64,000 nucleotides of DNA from Hirsutella rhossiliensis. Its lineage: Eukaryota; Ascomycota; Sordariomycetes; Hypocreales; Ophiocordycipitaceae. The stretch is taken from NCBI RefSeq assembly GCF_020360975.1, contig NW_025408673.1:744001-808000 (forward strand). The letters run 5' to 3'. Positions 36,822 to 47,875 of the stretch are shown in pieces; positions within the stretch are counted from its first letter, which is position 1; each line of letters begins with the position of its first letter. Under the pieces are notes generated by a model. The model was not told the DNA's origin. It searched no databases and saw only the letters and a list, made by a program, of their open reading frames with translations. The position numbers and the translations under genes were made by a program.

Positions 36822-36965
36822 ATGGATCATTTGGATCACTTGGTGATCCCAACGATCCGGCTCATTGGATCATCTCGATGATCCAACGACGATGTACAGG
36901 ATCATTGGATCGTCTCAATGATCCAACGATCCGTGAACAGGATCATCACGTTCGCTGAATGATCC
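36802..36965. repeat. GATC-dense block in U3
   Basis: Thirteen GATC tetramers in about 164 bp, mostly as GGATCAT or ATGATCC, so many pair as inverted repeats. Less than one would be expected by chance. Confidence 0.85.
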
Positions 36966-36981
36966 ACGAAGGACCACTGGG

Positions 36982-36988
36982 TATATAA
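36982..36988 (+). promoter_or_regulatory. TATA box of G1
   Basis: TATATAA within GGGTATATAAGG. The mRNA start inferred from the primer-binding site (37028) lies 46 bases downstream of the start of the TATA box, a usual fungal distance. Confidence 0.7.
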
Positions 36989-37232
36989 GGACACCCAATT
37001 CCACTCCTTTAGACTAGATAGCTCTTTAGCTTTCAACACAATCATTACGATCCCTATCACGATCTCATCTCTGATTCCGATCACTTGATTACCTGGTTAC
37101 AGTCTACGGTCTACGACCTCCGACTCATCACCAACGTGACATACTTATCATTGCTCAGACCACGCCCTGTTGTATCTGCCAACATAAACCCCACGACAGG
37201 TTTATCCTTGGGAATATCACCGGTCGTCACAC

Positions 37233-37242
37233 GTTGAAAGCT
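37233..37242 (+). promoter_or_regulatory. Self-priming primer-binding site of G1
   Basis: GTTGAAAGCT begins one base after the 5' LTR and is the exact complement of AGCTTTCAAC at 37028-37037 in the LTR, just downstream of the TATA box. No TGG-type tRNA primer site is present. This is the arrangement known from Tf1/sushi-type elements, where the 5' end of the mRNA folds back as primer. Confidence 0.7.
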
Positions 37243-37294
37243 CTTGTTCAGAACGATACCGCGTCTCTCTGAGCAATATCGCATAACTGTCAAC

Positions 37295-38740
37295 ATGCCT
37301 GCACAGCAAACTGGATCAACCAACTCGGGACACACCGTGTCGCCGCAGGACATGATGCGCGAAATCATCAGCCTTCGACAGGAGGTCCAAGTGCTCAGGA
37401 ACGGAGGAGGCAACGGACAAGTCAGGGACATCGGAGAAGCAGTCAAACCAAAACAGCCAGGACCATTCGACGGTACTCATGGCACGCTTCGAGACTTTCT
37501 CACCCAACTCAAAGCCTACCACCGATTCTATCCGACCAAGCTCTCGGACCCAGTCGAAAAGGTACTCCACGCAGGAAATTGTTTATCTGGAACGGCACTC
37601 GCCTGGTTTGGACCCATCATGAGGACTTTCTCGACAACCAACCAGCGCGACGAGACAACGAGACAGACGAAGTCTTTGCCAGTTTCCAAGGATTCGAAGA
37701 AGCCATTACGAAGGTATTCGGAACAACCGACGAGGAACGAGAGGCCGAACAGAAACTTCGAGAACTCCGACAAAGGATCTCAGCATCGGATTATGCTGCG
37801 AAGTTCCGTCAAGTCACCTCAAAGCTTGATTGGGACGACGAACCTCTTATGTCACGATTCTACGACGGGCTGAAAGAAGAAGTCAAGGACGAGCTCTACA
37901 AGGAAAATCGACCTGACAACCTCTCGGACTACATTGCTATGGCAGTACGAATCGACGACAGACAGTATGCGCGACGCCAAGAAAAGAAACAAGGAAGAGG
38001 AAACTGGAACCCTTCCTATGGGAACAACTTTAACCGACGCGCCAACTACAAAAAGAAGCGCGAAACTCCCATTGCCTACGCCCACACAACTAACCCAGGC
38101 AGGATGGATCTGGATGCAACACAGAAAAGCAAAGGAAAGTGTTTCAACTGCGGGAAACCTGGACATTACTCCAAAGAATGCAGACAACCTCGCAAGGAGA
38201 AGAAAACCCACTGGGCACCAGCCCCAGAAGGTAAGAAACACCTAAACGCTACTAACAGACAGGAACCAAAGCATGAACTCCTTAGTTGGACTGCATGCTA
38301 CGACGACGAATGCACGGTACACCTAAGCGACAAAAACGGTACCGGATGGTTCCCAAAGCCACCAAAGAAAACCCTTGCAATGATGCAACGAAGGGATCCC
38401 AAAACACAGAAACAAGTCAAATTCGCAGAACCGGAACACCCCTATCCTGAAGGAGTCTCCCAAGACTGGATCAGGAAGAACGGCAAACGATTCCAGGAAG
38501 ACATGCGAAACAAAAATCGACAACAACGACGGGCAGTCTATAAACAACATAACAAAGAAGATACGGACGCAGCCCTTATGCTCACGAAACTCGGACAACA
38601 ACCCGAAGAGGAACAACGAAGTTTCGACGACACAAGCTCTGAAGAACAAGACACGCTACAAGAAACAGAAGACGAGGATGAACTCGCACCACCACCCTCA
38701 CTACTAAGGAAAACGCCACGATTGGAGAACACGCTCCATA
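37295..38740 (+). CDS. G1 Gag (capsid and nucleocapsid), frame broken once or twice
   Basis: The start is the ATG at 37295, the first in frame after the leader. A short coiled coil (MMREIISLRQEVQVL) precedes the capsid core, which runs PGPFDGTHGTLRDFL, then ALAWFGPI. It continues after a frame break near 37613-37626 with FLDNQP and FRQVTSKLDWDD. The nucleocapsid has one CCHC zinc knuckle, C-x2-C-x4-H-x4-C, at 38140-38181 (CFNCGKPGHYSKEC). An acidic, Glu-rich tail follows. The break acts like one missing base, and a second of the same sign at about 38700-38760 leads into pol. A single gag-pol frame is therefore likely in the original, as in Tf1. Normal codon use; no RIP stops. Confidence 0.8.
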
Positions 38741-38759
38741 CTTCGAAGAATTCGAAGAA

Positions 38760-41700
38760 ATGCTCAAAATTGGAACTCAACAAATACCTCAAATTCTCAC
38801 GGAAAACCAACAAGCTGCATTGATTCGATACCAACCGGCACCACGCGGAGGAGACTACGCTGTGGCTATCGCCGCAGTCGACACCTTTACAGCCCTACAA
38901 CGAGAATGGCAACCACGAGGAGAATTTTCAGATGACCCAAGAACAGTGCTCAGTCACGAAGAGCACAAACATATTTCATGGATCTCATGCGTCTATTTGG
39001 ACTGCATGATACACTTCAGATGAAGGCACGACACGACGCCTTCCCAGTCAGATTCGACGGACAAATACTTTCGAAACCCTACCTAAGCACGGAACTGGAC
39101 TACTGGAAAATCGATCAACGTTACCCGAACGACCAAGTCATGTTATTGGAACCCGATTACGGCACGCCACTTGAATGCCGCGATGATTACGGTTCTTTAA
39201 CGAGATGTCTTTCGGAAACATGCAAAATCCACAAACACGCCAAAATTGGGGAATGGCACAACGCCACTCGCTCTAAGGCATCCGAACCATCTATCTTCAC
39301 AAGACTCGCGCAACGAATCAGATGCGACGAAGAAGATTACAACGAATGTGCACACCCGAACTGCAAAGTTCACGAACACGAAAAGGCACGAGCATGGCAC
39401 AAACGACACAACGGTGCACCAAAGGACTACTGGCGACACCTACGAAGGCTACAAGCTACATTCGACCAAGGAAAAATTAACGCAGAAGAACTACGCGCAA
39501 AACAGAAAGACGCAGAACGAAAACTCGATTCCTGGTACGAAAACGAACAGAATTGCGAAGCACGGTACGCAATCAACTGCGAAGCAGCACAATGCAAACA
39601 ACACAGCGTTGAGAAACAAGAAATCTTCGATTGGCTACAAGAAATCAGTCTCTTGAGCCCCGACACGACACCACGCGACGAAAACATAAAGAAACGATAT
39701 CAACAACAAATCGAAGAAGAATACCCAAATGAAACGAATAAGGACCAGGCAAAAACGAGGTACGCCATCTGTAAAGGGCTACAGACTGGCACGACACGAC
39801 AAGATCCAAGGACCCTATGCATGGCAACGGCAAGCCATGGCAACCAAATGGTATTGGACATCCAAATCGCGGGACATCACGTACACGCACTATTGGATTG
39901 CGGCGCGATGGGCAATTACGTTTCACCTAGAGTCATCAATCGTTACCGACTCCCATGGAGACACAAGAAAGATCCATATGAACTCACGAATATCGAAGGA
40001 GAGGCCTTCAACTATAACAACGGAATCATTGATATGGAGATTGATCACCTCGACATCAATATCCAGGGCCACGACGAACGAGTCGACTTCGACATCATGG
40101 ACATTGGAGAACACGACCTTGTGTTAGGGCTTCCATGGTTACAGGAGAGCAACCCACTGATCAACTGGAAAACTGGCCAGCTGCGTTGGAACGAAGACGC
40201 AAGTTTCCAAGACCAGCAGATTTGGGAGAAAGCAAAATTTTGCGATGATTTAGCCACTGAACAGGACGAAAGGGATGACCGTTCAAGCAAATCATTACGG
40301 GCTTCAGCGATACAAACGAAAACAGCAACCGAACCGGCGGACACAACAAAATCGACTGACAAGACCCACGTACTGACCAACACGGCTGTACAACCTGGCA
40401 TCCGACATAAACAGAACAAAGGACACAACAAGAAGATCCGAAGAGTTATTGCCACTCTAAGGAAAGACCTCGAACAAATCAACAAAGAGCTCGAGTCAGG
40501 GAAACCAGCTCTCAAAAGAAAGAACAAAGCCCACAAGACAGAATGAAGAACATCCCACAGGAATACCGGAAATACGACAAACTCTTCAAGGAAGAACTCG
40601 AGACAGGGTTACCCGAACACAGTCAATGGGACCACGAAATTTGTCTCAAAGATGGAAGAACGCCGACGTTCCATAAGATTTACAACCTAAACGAAAAGCA
40701 ACTGCAAACGCTACGCGACTACCTCGACGAGAATCTACGAAAGGGATACATACGAACATCAACATCCGAAGCAGGCTACCCAGTCATGTTTGTTCCAAAG
40801 AAAACGGCAAGCTACGACTAGTTGTCGACTACAGACGCCTAAACGATATTACAATGAAGGACCGAACACCATTACCGCTTATATCGGAACTACGAGATCG
40901 ACTGCACGGCAAAAAATGGTTTACGGCCCTCGATCTCAAAGGCGCCTACAACTTAATACGCATGAAAAGGGGACACGAATGGATGACAGCTTTCAGAACG
41001 AAATTCGGACTATTCGAATATCTGGTAATGCCATTTGGACTCACAAATGCACCAGCTACCTTCAACGGATGATCAACAATGTCCTACGCGAACACTTGGA
41101 CATCTTTGTGGTAGTATACCTGGATGATATCCTAATCTTCTCGGACACCCTAGAAGAACACAAGGAACACGTCCACAAGGTACTCCGCGCACTTCAGAAT
41201 GCGAAGTTACTGGTTGAACCAGAAAAAAGCAAGTTCCACACACAGGAAGTAGATTTCCTCGGACACACGATCTCACCAGGAGAGATACGAATGCAACAAG
41301 ACAAGATCAACTCAGTCAAAGAATGGCCAACGCCAAAGAACGTCAAGGACGTACAAAGTTTCCTAGGATTTGCGAATTACTACCGACGATTCATCAAAGA
41401 TTTCGGAAAGATTGCAACACCACTACACGACTTAACGAAGAAGGAAAAAGAGTTTACATGGGACGACAAAGCCAACGAAGCTTTCGAATGCATCAAAACG
41501 ACGATTACGCAAGAACCGGTCTTAACCACCTTCGATCCAGAACGACAAATCGAACTCGAAACCGATGCATCAGACTTTGCTCTAGGAGCACAAATCGGAC
41601 AGAAGGACGATGAAGGAAGACTACGACCAATTGCATTCTACTCGAAAAAGCTACATGGCGCAGAACTCAATTACCCCATCTACGACAAAGAATTCCTCGC

Positions 41701-43522
41701 AATCATTCAAGCTTTTAAGGAATTTCGACACTACCTTCTCGGAAGCAAACACAAAATCAAGGTCTACACAGATCACAAAACATCTCACATTTCGCGACGA
41801 CGCAACAATTGAACGGACGACAGATCCGATGGGCCGAATGTCTATCAGAATTCGACTACGAAATAATCCACAGAAAAGGAACAGAAAACGGTCGAGCTGA
41901 TGCCCTCAGCCGACGATCCGACTACGACACAGGAGCACCTATTGTGAAAGGACAACTCCTTGAGCTCAACAATGAAGGAATATGCAACAACGACAGCTTA
42001 ACGCAATCTTCAAGGTCAATCCAGACGAAGGCCTTACGAAGAAGATCCAACAAGCCTACGATAAGGTTGATTGGGAACCACTTCCAGTTGTTTGGGAAGA
42101 TGGCCTGGCAAAGCATCAAGGAAAGATCTTTGTACCAGAAGAACTTCAGGACGAAGTTATACGCGAAATTCACGAACACCCGACACACGGACACCAAGGA
42201 ATCCGGAGGACGATGGAAAGAATTCGACGAATCTACGACTTTCCACGGATGAAGAAACGAATCAGCGAAACTATCAGAAAATGCGAACTTTGCGCACGAA
42301 GCAAAGCTGAACGACACAAGCCATACGGAGAATTACAACCACTACCAGTACCAGAAAAACCATGGGATTCAATAGCTTTCGACCATGTCACGAAGCTACC
42401 ACTGTCAAAAGAACCCATGACCAACGTCAAGTACGACAGCATATTCGTCATTACCGACAGATTGACGAAGTACGGATACTTCTTGCCGTACAAAGAAGCA
42501 AGCAATGCAGAAGAGCTAGCATATGTGTTCCTACGAACTATTGTCAGCAATCACGGACTACCGAACGAGATTGTCTCTGACAGAGGAAGCACATTTGTGG
42601 CCAAGTTTTGCAAGCTCTCATGGCACAATTGGGGACGAAACATAAGCTCAGCACAGCTTATCACCCACAAACAGATGGACAAACAGAACGACTCAACCAA
42701 ACGCTTGAACAATATTTACGATGCTACATCAGCTACGAACAAAACGATTGGGTTAAATGGCTACCGACGGCACAACTAGCTTACAACAGCTCAGTCACAG
42801 AGACAACCAAGCTCTCACCAGCATACGCCAATTACGGATACAACCCAGAAGCATTCAAGGTCACTCGACAAGGACCACAAGCGGAACGAGCGATACTGCA
42901 AGCAGATCAGCTACGAAAATTGCATGAAGAAATGCAACAAGAACTTCAATTCGTCAGAGAACGAATGTCCACTCACTACAATCGGAAAAGATTGCAGGGA
43001 CCAATCTTTCGAGAGGGAGACATGGTCTACCTCGTACGACGAAACATCAAAACAAAACGACCAAGCAACAAATTGGATTTCAAGAAACTTGGACCGTTCA
43101 AGGTCAAGAAAACCATTTCAAAAGTCAACTACGAACTTTCGCTACCAACAACAATGCGGATACACCCGATATTTCATATCTCATTATTGGAACCAGCACC
43201 ACGAGACGCCAAACTACAGGACAAAATCGAAGTCGACGATGATCAAGAATACGAAGCCGAACAAATACTGGATACAAGAAGACAAGGTCAGCAACAAGAA
43301 TACCTTGTTAAATGGAAAGAATACGGACCAGAGGAAAATACCTGGGAACCACTCAAGCACCTGACGCACTGCGGCTCCCTACTTCGGCAGTTCCACCAAC
43401 GAACCCAAGGTCAGCCAGAAAAGACGGAGAGAGCGCTACCTCGGGGTGGACAGCGTCCCAGTCTCCGACAAACTCCGAAGGCAACCGATCAGAATGAGGG
43501 GAACACGGCTGCACCTCACTAA
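38760..43522 (+). CDS. G1 Pol: protease, RT, RNase H, integrase, chromodomain; several frame breaks
   Basis: Domains in order: Cys/His-rich spacer (repeated CxxxxC-x-H-type units, 39100-39620); aspartic protease with DCGA at 39896 and VLGLPWL near 40120; RT from 40543 (FVPKK, then [27 protein letters not shown] at 41117-41128); RNase H ([10 protein letters not shown] near 41560, TDHK near 41770); integrase with HHCC zinc finger ([10 protein letters not shown] to CELC, about 42165-42295) and D,D,E core ([27 protein letters not shown]); GPF module (LGPFKVKK); chromodomain at about 43245-43400 ([17 protein letters not shown]). Breaks lie near 38970, 40543, 40805, 41062, 41785, 41975 and 42606. 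Each shifts the frame the same way, as one lost base would. At 40543 stop and start overlap as ATGA. No RIP-type stop is seen. Not translatable as one protein as it stands. Confidence 0.85.
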
Positions 43523-43872
43523 CTCGACGCTGCTCCCTCTCCGCTTCCTCGCGCTCGACGCGCTCCAACTCCTCGACACTATCAAGACCACGAGAAACCG
43601 CCTGCATCATTCTCTCGAACCACATCTTCTTTTGCTTCCGCAACCGCTCCACTTTGGCATCCAACTTGCGACGCTCCTCCTCCGCAGCCTCGAGCTCAGA
43701 CTCTATTTTTGGTGCTGTGCGCCAATCTTGCGGAGCTGCTGGACCGAAAGCCCTTGGCATCGCAGTAGGATAGGTTCAGGCGAACGCAGTCATAACAACG
43801 TGACGAGTCGGACACCGATATTTGGCAATCCGTGAAACCACGAGAACGGCAAGACGAGCATGCTTCAGGCAT
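43353..43872 (-). CDS. Antisense gene in G1: Zn2Cys6-like, coiled-coil protein
   Basis: Read on the minus strand from ATG 43872. The first 40 residues have six cysteines spaced C-x2-C-x7-C-x9-C-x2-C-x7-C, close to the fungal Zn2Cys6 DNA-binding cluster (C-x2-C-x6-C-x5-12-C-x2-C-x6-8-C). After about 30 residues a charged coiled coil follows (ESELEAAEEERRKLDAKV, then LRKQKKMWFERMMQAV, then EELERVEREEAEREQ), then a Ser/Pro/acidic tail that could be an activation region. The frame changes between 43700 and 43765 in a way that fits two missing single bases, the same kind of damage as in gag-pol. The gene overlaps the end of integrase by about 170 bp and would be transcribed toward it. I believe similar small Cys-plus-coiled-coil proteins are commonly predicted in fungal genomes, but cannot check. 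DNA binding and regulation of the element are inference. Confidence 0.65.
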
Positions 43873-44081
43873 GATGGCGGAACTTCCCAGTATAACGCCG
43901 AGAAGGGCGTTGCGCTGCTCTGTCTTGGAAGAACGAGGTTTGAAGCGATTCTTAAGAACACGGTCAGACGGCATGACGGGCCATGATGATGAAGGAAGGA
44001 AAGAAAAAACACACACACTCACGCAGAAAGACAGCCAGGATACGCGACACGGCGGCTAAAGCAGGTCTTGAGGGCAAGACC

Positions 44082-44095
44082 AAAAGAGGGGGAGA
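44082..44095 (+). promoter_or_regulatory. Polypurine tract of G1
   Basis: AAAAGAGGGGGAGA, five bases before the 3' LTR: the plus-strand primer site of reverse transcription. Confidence 0.8.
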
Positions 44096-44100
44096 CCTGA

Positions 44101-44597
44101 TGTTACGACCCGACCAACGGTTGGTCACAAGCAGCCCTCAACAAGGCCGACACGTGACGGAGGTACAGGATCCCGCGAAGTCACGTGATGGATCATTTGA
44201 TCACTTGGTGATCCCAACGATCCGGCTCATTGGATCATCTCGATGATCCAACGACGATGTACAGGATCATTGGATCGTCTCAATGATCCAACGATCCGTG
44301 AACAGGATCATCACGTTCGCTGAATGATCCACGAAGGACCACTGGGTATATAAGGACACCCAATTCCACTCCTTTAGACTAGATAGCTCTTTAGCTTTCA
44401 ACACAATCATTACGATCCCTATCACGATCTCATCTCTGATTCCGATCACTTGATTACCTGGTTACAGTCTACGGTCTACGACCTCCGACTCATCACCAAC
44501 GTGACATACTTATCATTGCTCAGACCACGCCCTGTTGTATCTGCCAACATAAACCCCACGACAGGTTTATCCCTTGGGAATATCACCGGTCGTCACA
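44101..44597 (+). repeat. 3' LTR of G1
   Basis: 497 bp, same as the 5' LTR except for three homopolymer-length differences. TATA box repeated at 44347-44353. Followed directly by the CTATA duplication. Confidence 0.95.
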
Positions 44598-44602
44598 CTA
44601 TA

Positions 44603-46340
44603 TTAAATACCCTAATATTAATTTATTTCTAAACTGCGATTTTATAGAGTTAATTCTAGCTAGTATAGAAAATCAGGATCTAAAAATTCTAAAGACTTAT
44701 AAACAGGCAATAAATAGCCCTAAAGTAGTATTTTAGAAAGAAGCTATAATTAAGGAAATTAGCTAGCTAATTAAATATAAAACTTAGGAATTTTCCTACC
44801 TCCTTAAAGATAGGGAGGCTATAGGAGGCCGCTAGGTCTATACTATTAAGAAGGATATTTAAAATAATATAATAAAATATAAAGCCCGTTTCGTAATATA
44901 GGGATTTAAGTAGATCTATAGCTTAGATTTCCTAGATACCTTCTCGACTACGGCTAGACCTAAATCTATTAGAATTCTACTTATTTTAGCTATTATTAAC
45001 GAATTCGAAGCTTTATAGATAGATATAATAAATGCCTTTATATATACCGATATAGATAGCGAAGTATATATCGATCTTCCTATAGGCGAAGAATACGCTC
45101 TTAAAGAATATTATTTAAAATATAGATTAGCTTATAGAGCTAAAGGAATTAAATTAACTAAATTCCTAGACCTATATTAAACCGGCTAAATTAAAGCAAA
45201 GCTAAAGAAAGCATTATATAGCCTAAAATAAAGTCCTAAGCTCTAGTATAATCATTTAAAAATTATACTAAATAATCTCGGATTTCTTCCTCTTTTAATA
45301 AATAAAGGAGTATTTATAAATAAGGACTATAGTATAGCCTTATTAATTTACGTCGACGACTTTCTTATAGTAGGGCCCTCTAAATCTATAATAAAAGAAA
45401 GATTATTTAAAGAATTATTTAAATTCCTAGATTTTACTATCTTAGGAGATATAAAAGACTTCTTAGGTCTAAATATTATAATAAACCGAGAGAATAAAGA
45501 GCTATATATATCCTAAGAAAATTATACCTAAATAAATTAAAGGAATTTAATAAAGAAGGTTTAGAACTTCGAATTTACCTACTATAGTAGGCTTTAAGCT
45601 TATAAAAGCAAAGGAATTACCTTCTAAGGAAGATATATTATAATTTTAGAAAGAAATAGGATCTCTATTATACTTAGCCTTATTTACTAGGCTAGATATC
45701 TTATATTCTATAGTTTCCTATGCTAGATTCATGCTAAGCCCGACTAAACGTATTTAAGGCTTTAAATATAATTTAGAAATATTTAAATAAATTCCCTAGC
45801 TTAAAGATTAAATATAATTGCAATATCCCTTTTACCTATCTATATATAAAGGGTTTTACCGACTCTAGCTAGGCGTCGGATTTAACGGACGGAAAATCCT
45901 TTTCCGGTTACTATTTTTATATATATAATAATATAATAAGCTAGGCTTACAATAAGTAGAAAGCCGTTGCCCTTTCTACCTACGAAGTAGAGTATATTAG
46001 CCTTAGGGAGGCAAATAAAGAAGCTATTTATTTAAATATACTTTTTAAAAATATTACTAAGGATATATCTATTAAGATTCTTAATACTATACCTCCTATT
46101 TTAACGGATAATACTACTGCTATTAAATTAGTAGAAAATCCGGAATTTTATAAAAGGTCTAAGTATATAAGATTAGCCTACTACTATACTAGAACTATAA
46201 GAGAAGGGGAAATTAAAGTTTTTTATATTAAATTAAAAGATAATATAGCTAATATTTTTATAAAGGAATTAAGACCTAGATTACTCTATAAATTTAGAGA
46301 CGGTCTATCCTTAATATAAGTTCCTAAGTAATTAAAAGGG
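44603..46340 (+). pseudogene. copia B RT and RNase H, RIP-broken
   Basis: It continues the copia B polyprotein after G1. RT covers about 44800-45540, with DIINAFIYTDIDSEVYIDLP near 45020 and YVDDFLIVGPS near 45350. The RNase H part is about 45840-46320, with DSSxAS near 45860, STYEVEYISL near 45980 and an NTIADIFTKEL-like end near 46240. Stops are TAG/TAA throughout. The frame then ends before the T-rich 3' untranslated region. Confidence 0.8.
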
Positions 46341-46369
46341 GGTTTTAGATATTTCTTATACTTTCTATA

Positions 46370-46665
46370 TCTTTCCCCTACTAGGTTTTTCCTTTTTAGG
46401 TTTCTTAGAGAAATATTTACTAGGTTTTTATCTATTAAGATTTTCCTAGTAATAATAGGTTTTACCTTATATAAGGTTATCCTATAAATAATTATTATAA
46501 CTATAGATTTTTCCTACTATAGGTTTTTCTATTAGTATATACCTAAGGATTTTCTTTCCCTAAGAAAGAATAGGGTTTTATATATCCTATTAAGGTATAA
46601 GAATAGTTTTCCTAAATTAGGTTTTTACCCTATATATATACTACTATAAATAAATTAGTAAAGAG
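46370..46665 (+). repeat. Repeated AGGTTTTTCC motif in the copia B 3' untranslated region
   Basis: Eight or nine variants of TAGGTTTTTCCT (also GATTTTTCC, GGTTTTACC) occur in under 300 bp. The pattern recurs inverted at 61330-61600 and in the relic at 32240-32530. Confidence 0.6.
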
Positions 46666-46692
46666 TATATAAATCTACTCTTTAAGGGAGGC

Positions 46693-47260
46693 TATAAGGA
46701 ACGGTGTTCCTACTATAAATAAAGCAGCTATAATATACTCTCCCGATTATATAAGCTAATAAGTAGTATATTAATTATAGACAAAATCTTATCCTATAGA
46801 GCAAGAATCGCTCGTTATTTTGCATATTATTATGCATTAAACGGGGTGCCGGTTATCGTATAATCGGGAATCGAAGGAACAGAGCTAGCTTAGAATACTA
46901 GCTAAGACCTCTTAAGAACACCGGCACGATAAACCTCCTTTAAACACGAATATTAGTGGAACTAAGACCCTTCTAGACTTACTCGAGGTATCACGGAATT
47001 CCCTAGTCTTAGGGCTATACGGCAGCCTAAATCTAGTCCCGAAAGGTTCTTCCGTTTAGCTATAATTGTCTATATAAGACAGTATGTCCGCTAGTAGATA
47101 GATAGAGTATTATTAACTTTAACACCTCTTCTATACACTAATATACTACTAATAAATTCTATTAAAAATCCTACCTTATACTCCTTCTTCCCTTCTATTA
47201 CGTAGGCTTACGTAATTCCTTAATCTCCTAAAATTCCGCTTTTACTTATATACCTTAAGA
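46693..47260 (+). repeat. 3' LTR of copia B
   Basis: 568 bp, matches the 5' LTR over the full length with scattered, mostly transition differences. CTTAT target duplication follows at 47261. Confidence 0.85.
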
Positions 47261-47265
47261 CTTAT

Positions 47266-47875
47266 ACTAGCTATCTTAGGTATTATTATAGTTAGTTAGA
47301 ATTATATTAGCCTTACTATAAAGTTACCTTAGAAAGTAACTTTTTTATATACGTAGGGTATATAGTATTAATTAATAGTATAGGCGTTTTTAGTTAATAG
47401 TTAATAGTTAATTATATAATTATCTTTAACCTTATCCTATAATAATATCTTCCTAAGCTCTACCTTACCTTTCCGCTATAAGGCTTAGTAGGCTATTTTT
47501 ATTAATACCGGCCTTTAGCTAAGCTAGTAGTTAGGTTATCGTACTAGCCTTACGTTATACTTATTAAGTTACTAGTATTAGCCCTAGGTTTTTATTTTCC
47601 TAGTTAAGGGGCCTAGACTAGGGTTAAAGGGAGGTCTTAATAAATTCGTCTCTAGGTCTAAATAAGTAAGGTCTAGGCTAGCTTACTTATAGCGGGGCTA
47701 AACTACTAGTATATTTATAAGCGCTTCTAAAAGCGCTAATTAGCTAATTAATAAGTAGGTTAGTATAGTTTATTAGTCTAACTAAAAATTAATCGTGCCT
47801 TTAGCTAGATTTAAACCGACTTTAGTATTATAGCTAGTAAGCTTCTTAGGTATATAACTACTATACTATAAGGGT
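47266..47875 (-). mobile_element. SINE copy 2, head part with tRNA-like module
   Basis: It continues the SINE split at 33351: 610 bases matching 18060-18673. The 79-nt tRNA-like head is at 47797-47875. ATTCTTTTAATAT at 47877 is the right target duplication. Total SINE length without copia B is about 770 bp, as in copy 1. Confidence 0.75.

Larger units (their letters stand above)
36733..37231 (+). repeat. 5' LTR of G1
   Basis: 499 bp, TG...CA ends. U3 is dense in GATC and contains two CACGTG sites and a perfect 15-bp palindrome. A TATA box is at 36982. Compared with the 3' LTR: two extra G near 36795, one extra G near 36834 and one fewer C near 37207. Confidence 0.95.
36733..44597 (+). mobile_element. 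Young Ty3/gypsy chromovirus G1
   Basis: A complete 7,865-bp element with normal base composition inside RIP-degraded DNA. The LTRs are 499 and 497 bp with TGTTACGAC...GTCGTCACA ends, and the CTATA target duplication is at 36728-36732 and 44598-44602. The order is gag, protease, RT, RNase H, integrase, chromodomain, so it is a chromovirus. A minus-strand gene lies between integrase and the 3' LTR. The LTRs differ by three homopolymer-length changes and no substitution, so insertion is very recent. The empty site is preserved in the related copia copy at 63350-63370. Confidence 0.95.
33352..47260 (+). mobile_element. Ty1/copia element B, split by the gypsy G1 insertion
   Basis: The LTRs at 33352-33919 and 46693-47260 are both 568 bp. 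CTTAT occurs immediately outside each (33347-33351, 47261-47265). The reading order is gag, protease, integrase, RT, RNase H. Without G1 it is about 6 kb. RIP is moderate: CA and TG survive in the LTRs but catalytic codons are hit. It is inserted in a SINE; the uninterrupted SINE sequence is seen at 18040-18060 (AATCTTACGCCGGC). Confidence 0.9.

Noticed and set aside
36902..37084. 60-codon minus-strand frame inside the G1 LTR, repeated at 44267-44449
   Set aside because: Duplicated only because the LTR is; no domain, and it runs through TATA box and mRNA start.
37244..37294. Upstream start of Gag at a TTG codon
   Set aside because: The first ATG in frame is 37295 and the upstream stretch overlaps the leader next to the primer-binding site.
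38700..38760. Programmed -1 frameshift between gag and pol
   Set aside because: No clear slippery heptamer noticed and the same shift recurs eight times elsewhere; kept only as a possibility.
38538..38834. Minus-strand frames opposite Gag and Pol (also 37852-38241, 39197-39439, 40045-40536)
   Set aside because: Serine/valine-rich shadows of acidic and lysine-rich coding sequence; no start context or domains.
40543..40546. ATGA overlap as a programmed reinitiation site between protease and RT
   Set aside because: It is one of nine breaks with the same step, including breaks inside catalytic domains; a single missing base explains it better.
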